This document shows, piece after piece, positions 12,421 to 25,695 of a DNA stretch of 64,000 bases. Positions within the stretch are counted from its first letter, which is position 1; each line of letters opens with the position of its first letter. The notes beneath the pieces are model-generated. The model had not been told where the DNA came from, searched no databases, and saw only the letters and a list, made by a program, of their open reading frames with translations. Source of the stretch: Sabellastarte sp. h YS-2021 (lineage: Eukaryota; Annelida; Polychaeta; Sabellida; Sabellidae); contig OZ024930.1 of the NCBI GenBank assembly GCA_964017235.1, forward strand, positions 26,602,614 to 26,666,613. The letters are read 5' to 3'. The translations under genes and the position numbers were made by a program.

Positions 12421-15400
12421 CTGCAAATACACCCAAAAACATTGACAGATTAGACTTTGAATTACCAAGGGTTAAGAAAGGGAATTATTTGGAGTACAAA
12501 TTAAAGTAAAGAGCCTTCTCCAGGTGTGTTAGACCATCGATATTTAGTGTATGAAATGATTAAGTTCACCTGTAAAAGCGCCCTCAGTTAGCGTAGGAAA
12601 AATTTATCTGCAGAATGTCACTGAAATGGAAGGATGGGAATGGAGACACAAGTATAAAGGCAGTAAGGCACAGTGGTAGTACTGACAAGGGACGGTGATT
12701 GGCGGTGTGGTCAGAGGTGGAAATTTTAAACATTTTAAAATTTCCATGTGACAGTCAAGGAACTGGACATTTCGCCACTTTGTCATAAGCTCGCATATGG
12801 ACATCAGACAGTAATTGAAGGACTGGGATGTTTTGACCAAGCCTATTTATTACCAGTTTACCACGGGCTTTTCTGCCTGTTGTATGAAAGAGGTATTACT
12901 AGATCTGTGATAGTTTTTATATTTCTGCAAAAAACACTTTGTTTTTGTCTACTTTGCCCTCAAATTTAACTTATTAATTTTGAGGAACAAATTTTGGTTG
13001 ATGAAAACTGAATATCCTCAAATAAATATACAAATTTATGTGTTTTAAATGCATGACAAAAAAGGAAACAATACTATTTAAAGTTTGAAAAGGGGTATTT
13101 TTCTTGATATAAATCAATTCTTCCCATCATACATCAAATGAATGAGACATCACAGATACAAACAGGTCATAAATATCACTTTATTATCACTTAGTGTGAA
13201 AAAACACCTCCAAAGTGTGAGGGAAAGAAGATTTAACAAAGACCAAGCCACATATAAAGTCCTACACCCCTTCACAAAAGACTCTCTGAAATTCTGATTG
13301 CAACAACATTTCAAAGGCCGCAGATATTCTGCTACAAATAATATACATATATATCACAAGCTTCATTTCATTCTGAAAGCTTTGAAATGTCAATGGACTA
13401 ATTCAAAATTATTTCTAAAGGCTTTTTTCTTTTCAAATCTTTAAAGGTTAAACTCTGACTCAATGTAAAGCATTTCAAAATAGAGAAATATTGATGTCTG
13501 AAACGAAATTTTTTCTCATTTTTATAAAGGTAGTCCAACTGTTGCTCACATTTAATCTGTAAAAACCAAGATCACAGATAAAAATTTTCTACCTCAGTAC
13601 AAAATATTTTGGCCAAGCCTAAACCAAAAAGGACATTATTTCCTCTTTAGTAAGTCTTAATTTTTGAACAATTCATTTCTACAAGTAGATGTCTAATCAG
13701 ATACATGTATTAAAAGTTAGCAGATTCTTTACAGCTAGAACTGCCCATGTCCAGACTTTGTTCCCAAGTTTTCAAAAAAGTATTAACTTTACTCTTGTTC
13801 TACTGATACAGGGTATATAATCAACAACAAACAAATGTAGCAATGTTATGAACACTTCTACATACTGTACCGCAAAAAGTTTTATTGCAAGAAAGTCTGA
13901 CATTATGACAGAGGCTACCTATTCAAAGAACCCAACACCCAGATATTCCTGTTCACTTTTAAACCAAAAAAATACCTGGATATTTATTGCAAGATGAAAA
14001 CTCATTTCAAATTCCCCTCCCACAATTTCTCTGTATATGTCTCCATGCAATGAAAGAAGTGAAATTATATGCGATGTCAAAAACTGATTACCAATGATGG
14101 GTTCTATTCTGTTTGTGATCTCCCCCTCGTGTGAAAAATTAACGAGTCTGAATGTTCACTCATATATTACATACAGATAATAACTCCTATTTTCCATTGA
14201 AAAAGTTTTCCTTTTTTAAAATCAGTTTGTAATGAAAATCATCCAATGTGATATTGAACCTGTTTAAAGGACTCCTATTAATATATATGATATGCGAAAT
14301 GGAATCAATTTGTACACCTGTGTAATATAATAAATGTTGTGTCATAAAAATCTGCTCTTAAACCTCCTTTACAGGACCATTAATATGGCATTTCCACATG
14401 CTTAATGCCCATTAATGTGAGGTGGGATGACTTGTTAGATAGCAATTGCAAACAGATCAATCACAGGAGTCAGTGAAATGAGTGAATACGCAGGTCTTAC
14501 AATAGTGACTGAATACAGCATGAAATACCAAATTTATCCTAAATCTACAAATAGAATACAATTTCGCCACCTTGAATGTGCAAAAATACTGGGTACATCT
14601 GATCAACTCTGGTATATTACTGGATGACTTCACATGTATCCTCAAATTTTAAGAACATTTCCAAATTGTATTGGCCCTTGCTTCATGTCAAAATTTTTTG
14701 ACAAGCTAAATTTCTCGCAAATTTTTACTCTCACATTTGATTTCCTCTCCACAACCCAATAAAACTTACTTAAAGTTTCTTTTGCCATTGACACATAAGA
14801 TTTGTATGAAATAACTAAAAAAATATGCAATAGCCACAACCTAACACAAAATTGATAAAGTGATTTTTAATCATTTCAGACCTTCCCACTGAAACCGTTT
14901 TCAAGGACAGCAAAATTCCTTCTTCACACTTTTGTGTCCCAAAACAAACCATCAAGCAATAGGCTTCTATAATTTTACATTTTTTCCCATTTTTACCCTT
15001 ATTTCATAGAAAAAGTGATTGTAATACAATCAAATCACCACATATATCAAGGTATTTATCATTTTGGTTGAGAAACCACAGGGAAAATTTTAAGACTCAA
15101 AGGATTAATTACATGAAGGCAATTAACCTGAGACTCAAGTTCCAAGGTGTAAATTACAATTAGTTTTACTTTTGCAACATTGAATACTTAGATAGAAATG
15201 TGTTTATAGAAAGTTTTTCCATTGTCAACAAGCAGGTATATACATTAACGAGTTTCTGCAATAATGACACAGCAATTAAAGTGGGACACTTAATGTTGGG
15301 TACTACCCATATATCTAAATATAAATGAATATTGGTTCAAGTTAGTCTCAATGCATCAGTATACCGACTGTCCTTCATTCAACAGGAAAATGTTTGAAAC

Positions 15401-17199
15401 TTCGGCCATAAATCTACTTCAGGTGTTGGGATCTAACAAAGATGTTTTCACATTTTATCTCTGTAAAGACCATTAGATCTGGTTTCTATGGCTGTCCTTT
15501 GACTGTCATCTTTTTGCTGAAACACCTGCAGCCTGGTTAGATTTTCTTTCACAAGTGGCTAATGAATCAAGGGGGTTTTTATATATGGATATTCAATTAT
15601 GATGAATTTCTGTCTCTAAAGGGGCTTCATTTTAATCAAACAATACAGAAAAAAATATTGAAACTTAATGCAAAGGCTTTTGGGACTCTATGAGGATTCT
15701 ATGTGAAATATATCATGGGAATGTTCTTCCTGTGACCAATTCAGAATAGTCTCAATGACAAATGGAATGACAACACCTATTGTTCCTCTGTCCATTGAGA
15801 TATGGCGTATCTATAAGCTATTAAACAACTACAATTAGTATGGGCAGGTTAAGCTTGACATTCCTTTATTTTTATGCGAAGTTCTATTTGCACACGTGTG
15901 AGCACAAGGTATGAATAAATCTATGTTATACAGACACACAAAAGTATGTGTCTCAAATCATGCACTTTATTTCAGTTTCAATGGTAAAATTTCTTTCATT
16001 TCATTTTGCCTTTCACCTCTGAGTTTGAGTGGGATGGCAGCTGCTTTTCAACGCCCAGTTAGTATAAAATATGTCTTGATCAACTAGGTATATATATATA
16101 TATATATATATATAGCTTTCTCCAAATCCCTAAAACTACTTTTCAAGATAAATTCTGCAGAATGGGTTGAATTGACACTAAATCCATACCAATAGATTTA
16201 CTATAAAGGTGATGCACCAAAGACAAATATGCTTTATGCATACAATAACATCAGCTCAGAATGACTGCACTCACTATCCAGAGTAGTAACTGAATGAAAT
16301 ATAATCTAGACTAGAAAACAGAACATGTTATTTTGAAAGGAGAGTTTTGATTGACAATTTTGATCCTCATTTCTCCATAAATACCTTTATACTTTGATTG
16401 ACTTAGTAGTTCACAAACTCTTTTCTTTTCTATCTTTTTTTTTAAATTTTGTTAAAAAAGCCATGGCCTACCACCCACAAATATACTTTACCATAAATTG
16501 AAAGTCTGTGTAAATAAGCACACAAGTTGTGAAGCCCTCAATAAAAATATAATCTCCCTCACACTTTTCTTTAGATCCTGTTTTTCCTATGTATCTAGCC
16601 AATCTGCTGGGTATGTATTTTACAGCTACAGGATGGAAAACAGACTGCTCCATGTACATGTATAAATATACAACAGCCCCAATCAATCCAATCACAGGCC
16701 AAGTAATAAACTTGGGGAAATTTGTTTCCCATTGGCCTAAACAAAACAAGAAGAGTGTGCTAACAGATTCACCACACCTGGATCATATACAGTAACATGC
16801 TGGAAATGTGCCTCCTCATTTAGGAAGCTGATTGGTTGGACATACTGTTTTAATGGTTTGTTCACACTGATCCAGGAGAAGTGAGCTGGACTTGTGTTGG
16901 GCAACATATAGCTTTACATGTTTTATACAAATGGGAATGTTGACTCATTTAATTTGTACTTGTAGAAACTGAACAATAGGTTGGGTGAAAACAAGAATCT
17001 TCTGTCTTGTTGTTAAAACTGTACTCCTGTGTCATAATACTTTCTCCAAGGAGTACTCCTTTTGGGGATAAAAGAGCTTGAGGGACATAAAACCTCAGTT
17101 TTGACCCATAAAAACTTAGTGAAACAATATTTACAGTTTCTCTTACTAAAAGTTTCTTACATATAAATGCCAGAAAGCTATATTTTGTAATGTTGCTAT
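12421..17199. other. LRIG intron C-D, downstream part
   Basis: About 4.8 kb of AT-rich intron. It holds a 13-bp perfect palindrome (12718-12730 with 12734-12746) and a (TA)n microsatellite (16089-16115). I see no exon and no clear transposon boundaries. Confidence 0.5.
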
Positions 17200-17723
17200 T
17201 AGCGATGGGTCCGGAGGCCCGGTGTCTTGGTATCAAGAGCATTTTAATGAAATACCATCATGAGATTTTATAACCGCCACTTCACTTGTAAACATATATA
17301 GTAGAAGGAAAACTTAAAATATTGGAAACAAACCCCAAATCTGAAGAAATTTCTCACTTTTACCTTTTATTTTTGTACATTTGCAGCCGTTTGTAGTGAT
17401 ATTATAGTGTATATAAGTGACCACACTTTATAACCTCTATCTCACTTGTCAACACATGCAACAGAAGGGAAATTTAAAAAGAATGGAAACAAAATAGAAA
17501 TCTGAAGTAGAAAGTTTAAGATAGACACTTTTATCCTACATTTTAATGCTATCTGGGATTTTTACTGCAAATTCGTTGAGTGGAAACATCCATATTTTGA
17601 TTTCAGGTGTTTCACTTGCTCACCTTTCAATGAAGGTGTACTAAAAGGGGGAGTCCTGGAATCTGAAGAATTTTACATTGGCAACCTATCAATCTACACA
17701 TTTTTGATACCAACCCATCGCTA
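17200..17723. mobile_element. Family X (hAT-like non-autonomous element), copy 1
   Basis: The ends are inverted: TAGCGATGGGT on the left and ACCCATCGCTA on the right, with GGTATC / GATACC slightly further in. The interior shares a core phrase (GAAATACCATCATGAGATTTT, then a GGAAACAAACCCC stretch, then CTGAAGAAATTT) with copies at 37504-38786 and 48310-48494. The flanking 8-mers (GTTGCTAT and GTGATAAT) do not match, so the hAT assignment rests on the TAG-type ends only. Confidence 0.6.
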
Positions 17724-17994
17724 GTGATAATTCAATATCCATCAACAAGAGGAGAGTGCCCGTAAACGGGCACTGTGTCAGCTGACTGAGTGTTTTTGAT
17801 TTGTGAAGGTGATTAGAGGACAGAATAATTATCAGGAAAAGGGCTGTACAGAAATACAGTAAATGGTAACTGAACAGCAAGTTCGAAAGAAATTCCGAAG
17901 CTGACAGAAGAAAAGGATAAAAAAGTTGTGCCCTGTAAATGGTATTATGAAGGAAAATAACAAGGTAATTGTTTAAGTGTAAAAAATAGGTTAA

Positions 17995-18780
17995 AACATA
18001 TTTAAAGAAATACTACAAATGCAATATCCTTGTTCGACCTTGAAGAAGGGGTCCAAGGTCAAATCTAACCACACAAATACATTCCCAGCCCATGATTTCC
18101 TATGGTTTACCATTCCAAACCTCTAGGACCAATTATAAATGAGTTATAAGCACTTTTAAGCTTGGCTGTCCATTTGACCTTGAATGAGGGGTCCAAAGGT
18201 CAAATCTGACCATACCAAAAGATTCCGAGCCAATGATTTCCTATGGGATGGTTTACCATTCCAAATCTCTGTCACCAATAATAAGCGAGTTGTAGGCACT
18301 TTCAATTTTCGCTATCCTCATTTGACCTTGAAGGAGGGTTCCAAGGTCAAATCGGACCATATCAACAGATTCACAGCCCATGATTTCCTGTCTATTTACC
18401 ATCCCAAACCTCTGGGACCAATAATAAGCGAGTTATAAGCACTTTTAAGTTTGGCTATCCTTGTTTGACCTTGAAGGAGGGGTCATTGAAGGTCAAATCT
18501 GACCACACCAAAAGATTCCCACCCCATGATTTCCTACAGGTTGGTTTATCATCCCAAACCTCTAGGATCAATAATAAGGGAGATATAAGCACTTTTCATG
18601 ACTGACAAAAAACACCTGTGGCGGCCATCTTGTTTCTCAAAATGAGGCCAAAAATATTCCCAGACAACATTTTATGGTTATTAATATATACTGCAAACTT
18701 AAGAAAGCTAGCTATAATATTTTTTTTCATCAGAGCAGTAATGGTGAAATCTCTCTCTACACACTGCGGCTATCCAGTGG
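17995..18780 (+). repeat. Family R tandem repeat, copy 1 (about 145-bp unit)
   Basis: Units begin with TTGACCTTGAAGGAGGGGTC and continue with AAGGTCAAATCTGACCAC, a 'CCCATGATTTCCTA' phrase and ACCAATAATAAG. Starts are near 18036, 18175, 18322 and 18466. The 3' part contains GCGGCCATCTTGTTTTTCAAAATGAGGCC-like sequence. The expected CGG-rich block and hairpin are cut short at about 18780, where satellite monomers begin. Other copies: 30116-30745 and 36110-36715. Confidence 0.75.
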
Positions 18781-20865
18781 ATACAATGATTTACTCAACA
18801 GTGAGAACCTGAAAGTAGCTATTGCTCAGCTATGCCATGACATAGAGGTCTGCAATTTCACTATGTTATAGCTGACCAAAAATTCTGTGAATAACATATT
18901 TAACAAATTACTCTAAATGTAATAGTTTTCAAGTTACCACTGATTTACTCAACAGTGAGAACCTCAAAGGAACTATTACTCAGCTATGCAATGAGCTACA
19001 TGTCTGAAATTTTACTATGTTATAGCTAACCCAAAAGTAGGTGAACAACATATTTAAGCAAACTACTGTAAATGCAATAGTTTTTAAGCTACAACTGATT
19101 TACTCAATAGTGAGAACCTGAAAATAACTATTGCTCCGCTATGCCATGAGCTATAGGTCTGTAATTTCACTATGTTATAGCTGACCCAAAAGTAGGTGAA
19201 CAATATATTTTAACAAAATACTCCAAATGCAATATTTTTCAAGTTATAGCTGATTTACTCAACAGTCAGTACCTGAGAATAGCTATTGCTCAGTTGTGCC
19301 ATGAGCTATAGGTCTATAATTTCACTATGTTATAGCTGACCCAAAAGTAGCTGAATAACATATTTGCACAAATTTCTGTAAATGCAATAGTTTTCCAATT
19401 ATAACTGATTTACTCAACAGTGAGAACTTCAAAGTAGCTATTACTCAGCTATGAAATGAGCCACAGGTCTGAAACTTCACTATGTTATAGCTGACCCCAA
19501 AATAGGTGAATAACATATTGAAACAAAATACTCTAAATGCAATAGTTTTCAAGTTATAAGTGATTTACTCAACAGTGATAACCTAAAAGTAGCTATTACT
19601 CAGCTATGCCATGAGCTACAGGTCTGAAATTTTACTATGTTATAGCTGGCCCAAAAGTAGCTGAATAACATATTTATACGAAATTCTCTAAATGCAATAG
19701 TTTTAAGTTACAAGTGATTTTACTCATGATGGAAGTTACTGAAAAGCCCAAAAGTAGCTATTACTCACTTAGCTATTGAGACAGACACCCAACTTACTCA
19801 CCATATTGTAGCTATGAAAAAAGTAGCTGAATAACATATTTTAACAAAATGCTCTAAATGCAACACTTTTCAAGTTATAAGTGATTTACTCAACAGTGGT
19901 AACCTAAAAGTAGCTATTACTCAGCTATGCCATGAGCTACAGGTCTGAAATTTTACTATGTTATAGCTGACCCAAAAGTAGCTGAATAACATATTTATAC
20001 GAAATTCTCTAAATGCAATAGTTTTCAAGTTATAAGCGATTTACTCAACAGTGATAACCTAAAAGTAGCTATTACTCAGCTATGCCATGAGCTACAGGTC
20101 TGAAATTTCACTATGTTATAGCTGGCCCAAAAGTAGCTGAATAACATATTTATACGAAATTCTCTAAATGCAATAGTTTTTAAGTTACAAGTGATTTTAC
20201 TCATAATGGAAGTTACTGAAAAGCCCAAAAGTAGCTATTACTCACTTAGCTATTGAGACAGACACCCAACTTACTCACCATATTGTAGCTATGAAAAAAG
20301 TAGCTGAATAACATATTTTCACAAAATGCTGTAAATGCAACACTTTTCAAGTTATAAGTGATTTACTCAACAGTGATAACCTAAAAGTAGCTATTACTCA
20401 GCTATGCCATGAGCTACAGGTCTGAAATTTTACTATGTTATAGCTGACCCAAAAGTAGCTGAATAACATATTTATACGAAATTCTCTAAATGCAATAGTT
20501 TTCAAGTTATAAGCGATTTACTCAACAGTGATAACCTAAAAGTAGCTATTACTCAGCTATGCCATGAGCTACAGGTCTGAAATTTCACTATGTTATAGCT
20601 GGCCCAAAAGTAGCTGAATAACATATTTATACGAAATTCTCTAAATGCAATAGTTTTTAAGTTACAAGTGATTTTACTCATAATGGAAGTTACTGAAAAG
20701 CCCCAAAGTAGCTATTACTCACTTAGCTATTGAGACAGACACCCAACTTACTCACCATATTGTAGCTATGAAAAAAGTAGCTGAACAACATATTTTCACA
20801 AAATGCTGTAAATGCAATACTTTTGAAGTTATAAGTGATTTATTGCATGATTTCATGAATTTTAA
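18781..20865 (+). repeat. Satellite array of about 155-160 bp monomers with 477-bp higher-order repeat
   Basis: At least 13 monomers share the phrase GATTTACTCAACAGTGA, followed by an AGTAGCTATTACTCAGCTATG-type core and ATAGCTGACCCAAAAGTAG. From about 19861 the array has a higher-order period of exactly 477 bp: three monomer types repeat at 19861-20337 and 20338-20814. The third type carries TTTTACTCATAATGGAAG and a shortened core. The two higher-order copies differ at only a few bases, which indicates recent unequal exchange or amplification. Confidence 0.85.
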
Positions 20866-21258
20866 TGCATTAAAAATTATTAAAAAAATTTATTTAAAAA
20901 AGAGTAAGACAGATCCAGGTCTCATACTCACACTAGAGAATCTACCTCTGGCCTAGTACATATATGCAAGATATGAGAGAAATCCCTGAAATAGTCACTG
21001 AGAAAATTGTGATAAAAAGTTGAAATTTTCACACTTTTGGTGGGGGTACCCCCCTTGTAATGTCTCTAGCAAACAGACGAACAGACAGATTTGCATGCCT
21101 TGAACAATTTTTCATCCTCGATAGATAAGGTATCTTTTAAAAAAAACAGCATGTCTCTAGGCCTTGTAGTTTTGGAGAAGAAGTTGTTCACGCGGACGCG
21201 GACGCCCACGCCGCAGAGTGATGACATAATGTCAGCTGACTGACAAGTCAGCTGACAT

Positions 21259-22451
21259 AAAAATGGCTCTGTGTTCATGTGTCAATATTACAGTATCAAA
21301 TTTCCATAAGTTACAATTTTAGGAAACTAGTGAGAAATTTTCAACAAAGTTCTGTAATTTACCACTACTAAACAGTAACATGATAGATAATATAGAAAGC
21401 CAAATTGCAGTTCAATAATACCGATATTGAAATCACAATTCAATACCACCACTAGAAATTTGATAACAAGAGCTCTCTAAATGTTTGAGAAAATAGACAT
21501 ACATCTGCCATATGAACATGTAATCCTTAAGATTTTACAAAATCACAATCTAAAATGGAATTTCTGTGCATCCTTTACAGACCTGGCTAATAAGAAAACC
21601 GTTGTAACTTAAGAGATTTCCAGATTTCTTTCAAGTCTTGTGCTTCCCTCCTGGTTTGCACTGATCCATTTTTCAAAGAGAAGATTCACAAGCTTCAACC
21701 CAGATGGATCTGATCAATCCACTGGATCATTTACACACACAGATAGGGACACACACCACAATCTACACTCCCTTCATTATAATGATGAGCCCATGTATTG
21801 CTGACATATTGCTCCAGCTTAAATTTACACACAAAATAACTAACCCCACTTTGTGTCAGTAATCTCAGTGCCTGGTCATACTACTCAGGAGATTCTTAGG
21901 TTTTGTATCTGATCACTGCCAAGCCTCACAGTGACAAATCAAACTCAACAGTATCCAAAAAATTAAAAATTGTTTTGGAATCTGGAATCCTAAATTCCCT
22001 GAAATAGATATATTTTTTACTTATGCACATCCATCTTAGTCCCACTGAAATGCTCAGATTTATAGCAGAACCACTGTACTGGGTGACTGTTGACTAATTG
22101 GGACTCTATTAGTCAGCATCATAGAATTGGTTATCCCTTCAACAAAGACCACATGAACAAAGGAGCAGTGGAGTGGAACCTGCTCTTTACTAATTAGACA
22201 TGTGTACTTATTTTAGTTCATATCCTATGCCAGACTGGTTTTTACACTCCTCTCCAGTTCTCATTCTTGTTTAATAATTTTTCCTCTCTTTGAACACCAA
22301 GAATTCCTTTTTTTTAAGCGCGAGCTCTAGCTAGGCTTGCACTTCTAGAGATCATTTCCTTTTTTAGTCTCTGGATTGTCATGAATACTGGCGTAGCGGG
22401 ATGAGTACCTGTCTCATCAGTTAAACTAGATTGGGCCAACTCGGCGCCAAC
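21259..22451. other. LRIG intron C-D, mid part
   Basis: Intron sequence between elements. The last 65 bp (from about 22388) include GAATACTGGCGTAGCGGGATG and GTTAAACTAGATTGGGCC, which weakly resemble 5S-derived sequence. No gene is seen. Confidence 0.45.
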
Positions 22452-25400
22452 ATATCCCCAGACAGGTCATCACTCACGCCACAGGTTTTGATCGGGAATT
22501 TTTTAAAACATAATTACCCATTATTATATGAACTTCAGCACATCAATCTACTCTGTTTATATCTCCCCAAGGAAGATGGTGTATCCCCAGACGCCGAATA
22601 CATACCTCAAATTATATTTTCAATCTTCCTGCAATGATAACTCTAAACCTATTTTCAAAGTATTTAAATGATTGATGATTGAATGTCCATTCTAAAATAA
22701 TAATCCCAAAAGAGCATATCTGTTTCTATATTTGTTGACAAATAAAATATTATTTTTAACTCAACTCATCATATTTTTCAATCTTCCTTCAAAGTATTTA
22801 AATGATTGATGATTCAATGTCCATTCTAAAATTCATAATCCCAAAAGCGCATATCTGTTTCTATATTTGTTCAGAAATAAAATATTATTTAAAAAAAAAT
22901 TATTTATATTATTATTTTAGTATATTATTTTTACAATTTGCAAATTGTTTTCAGTTATTCATTTCCTCTATACCTATATATGTGGTCCATATATATGCAA
23001 CCTAAATATGTGACACAATCTCAGTTCTGACTCCCCTTTGTGTTATATGTAATGAAGCCCACCACCTCCCACCCCCACCCCTCTCCCCTTCTCCACACCT
23101 CTCTCACTATTACACAAGATCTGCAACCCCATTGAGTTCTTTGTTTCTCATCTGATATCACTAAATACCTTTGTTTATTTAGTGTCACTCAATATAGCTG
23201 GAGGTCCCAGAGGTGGGTGGGGGGAATCCGGGTGGGGGATGTGGGTTGAGCATAAATGGTAAACAAACAATCTATATAAAAGGGGTACTCAAATACAAAA
23301 AGAATTGAGAATTTTAAGTATGTGATTATCAACTGAAATGAGTTCATAACTGTAGGAGCTGTGCCAAAATTAACTGAGGCAAGTTGAATAAAACTGGGCT
23401 AGTTGAGGGTTAAAAATCCCCTAGTTTTACTACATAAGGATATAATTTCATTAATATTGGGACTTAAAGCTCACTTAAAGTGTCCATTTTGTCTACTTGA
23501 ATATGTTTAACCAGTTTCATTTTAAAAAGTGAAAAACTCAGCAAGCAGAGGTATAACACACAAAAATAAGTTCTTAAAAGACTAAGATAGCCATAACATT
23601 ATTAATATTCAAAATTTAAATAGACAGGCATTTCCTTTTAAAAATTCAAAGATTTCAGCTCTATAACCCACATAGTTTGACAGTTACTGGGCTTTAAAGT
23701 GGCATAATATCCATAAATTGGGTTTCTGTGGGCATTTTACAATTGTTAAAGAGACCTTAGCAATTAAACTACAGATCTGAAACTTTTTGGGGGACATACA
23801 TAACAAACAAAAATTATATATAATACAGTTTAAGACTTGTCACACTAAGCATTTCCAAATAACAGGGCAAAATACGGAAAAAATGTCAAAAAAGGCACTT
23901 GGGCGAGTGTCTATGGCCCTCATACACAGGTTAAATGTCTACTAAAAACCTTGATTTTCGGCATATGTAAAAAGGACATAATAATGCATTCCCAGATGGG
24001 ATTTCAGCTCCATCAATCACATAGTTTAACAGTTACAGGGCTTAAAGGTGGTAAAAAGTCCAAATATTGGGTCATTGTGGGCCTTTTAGAGATCTCGATG
24101 TGGCTTTCAAATTAAAGCTTCAGACTTAAAATTTGTTACATACTAAGATTACACATAGAATATGTATCTAATAAAGTTTGAAACTTCTCAGACTTACCAT
24201 TTCCAAGTTACAGAGCAAAATATGTGAAAAATGTCTTAAAAGGGTCACTCAGGTGGGTGTTTAAGGTCCTCATACACAGGTTAAATGTCTACTTGAAGCC
24301 TTGATTTTTGGCACATGTAAAAAAAACATAATAATGTATTCCCAGATGAGATTTCAGCTCTATCAGTCACATAGTTTAACAGTCACAGGCCTTAAAATTG
24401 GCAAAAAGTCCAAATACTGGGTCTTTATGGGGCCTTCTAGAGACCTAAATGTGGCCTTCAAATTAAAGCTTCAGACTTAAAATTTGTCACATACTAAGAT
24501 TACACATAGAATATGCATCTAATACAGTTTGAAACTTCTTAGACTTACCATTTCCAAGTTACAGGGAAAAATATGTGAAAAATGTCTAAAAATGCTCACT
24601 CGGGTGGGGATTTATGGTCCTCATACACAGGTTAAATGTCTTCTTAAAGCCTTAATTTTTGGCACATATAAAAATAACATACTAATATCTTCTCAGATAG
24701 GATTTGAGCTCTATCAGTCACATAGTTTGACAGTCACAGGGCTTAAAAGTAGCAAAAAGTCCAAATATTGGGTCTTTGGGAGCCTTTTAGAGACCTCAAT
24801 TTGACCTTCAAAATTAAAGCTTCAGACTTAAAATCTGTTACATACTAAGATTACACACAGAATATATATCTAATACAGTTTGAAACTTCTCAGACTTACC
24901 ATTTCCAAGTTACAGGGAAAAAGATGTGAAAAATGTCTTATAAGGGTCACTCGGGTGGGTGTTTATGGTCCTGATACACAGGTTAACTGTCTATTAAAGG
25001 CCTAAATGTTGGGGCACATATAAGAAAACACATAGATATATTCCCAGATGATATTTAACTTAGATGAGAGACATAGTTTGAAAGCTACAGTGCTTGAAAG
25101 TGGCAAAAAGTGCATAAATTGGGTCTCTGTGGGCACTTTTGAGACCTTAAGTTGACCCCTTTGGGTAAACCTACAGCCCTAAAATTTTCTACAGACAAGG
25201 ATTACATATCAAAGTTATACCTAGCGCAGTTTGAGACTCATCAGAATTATCACTTCCAAATTATAGGGCAAAATATGTGTAAAGTATAGCAAAAAATCCC
25301 TAAGTGGGGGTATTTATGGGCCTCAAACACAATTTTCTCCTCAACTTAAAGTCATGATTTTCGGCACATGTACTAAGAACATATTAATGTGTTGTCAGGT

Positions 25401-25694
25401 AAAATTTCAGCCAGCTGAGCATCATAGTTTGTGACCTACAGGGCTCTAAGTGGCCAAAAGTGCAATTTCTGACCTTAAGGTGGCCATAAGTTCTTTTTTA
25501 CTGGGAGTTTAAGGTCACCTTAAAATAGGGATCTTCCTTTGGGCACCCTTAACATGTGTACCAAGTTTGAAAAAAAAATATTAATTTGTTTTTGAGTTAT
25601 CGCGTCCACAAGGAAATTTCTACGGCGGCGGCGGCGGCGGCGGCGGCGCGACGGACCTGAATCCAATATATCCCCGACTTTCGTCTGGGGATAT
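22452..25694 (+). mobile_element. Family T repeat, copy 2 (apparently full length, 3.2 kb)
   Basis: It is bounded by ATATCCCCAGAC (22452-22463) and GTCTGGGGATAT (25683-25694), which are inverted repeats. The last 27 bp also form a hairpin on their own. A partial duplication of about 135 bp lies near the left end (22620-22757 with 22757-22890). The body has about six tandem units of 350 bp; CATACACAGG lies at 23921, 24271 and 24622, with diverged forms near 24972 and 25320. A (CGG)8 run precedes the right hairpin. There is no coding capacity. Confidence 0.82.
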
Positions 25695-25695
25695 A

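Larger units (their letters stand above)
17751..21258. mobile_element. Family P element (pearl/Helitron-like), copy 1, with internal satellite
   Basis: The element starts with a perfect hairpin, AGTGCCCGT AA ACGGGCACT (from 17754), then GTGTCAGCTGAC. It ends in a perfect hairpin ATGTCAGCTGAC TGACAA GTCAGCTGACAT (about 21229-21258). A CpG-rich block (GCGGACGCGGACGCCCACGC) sits just inside the right end. The interior holds a family R segment (about 17995-18780) and a satellite array. A shorter copy lies at 39173-40463. Bivalve pearl elements and related Helitron-like elements have comparable central tandem arrays of about 160 bp. That match is family knowledge, and the exact classification is inferred. 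Confidence 0.65.

Noticed and set aside
18781-20865. CRISPR-like or regulatory array
   Set aside because: Monomers of about 155-160 bp are contiguous with no spacers, and the DNA is eukaryotic.
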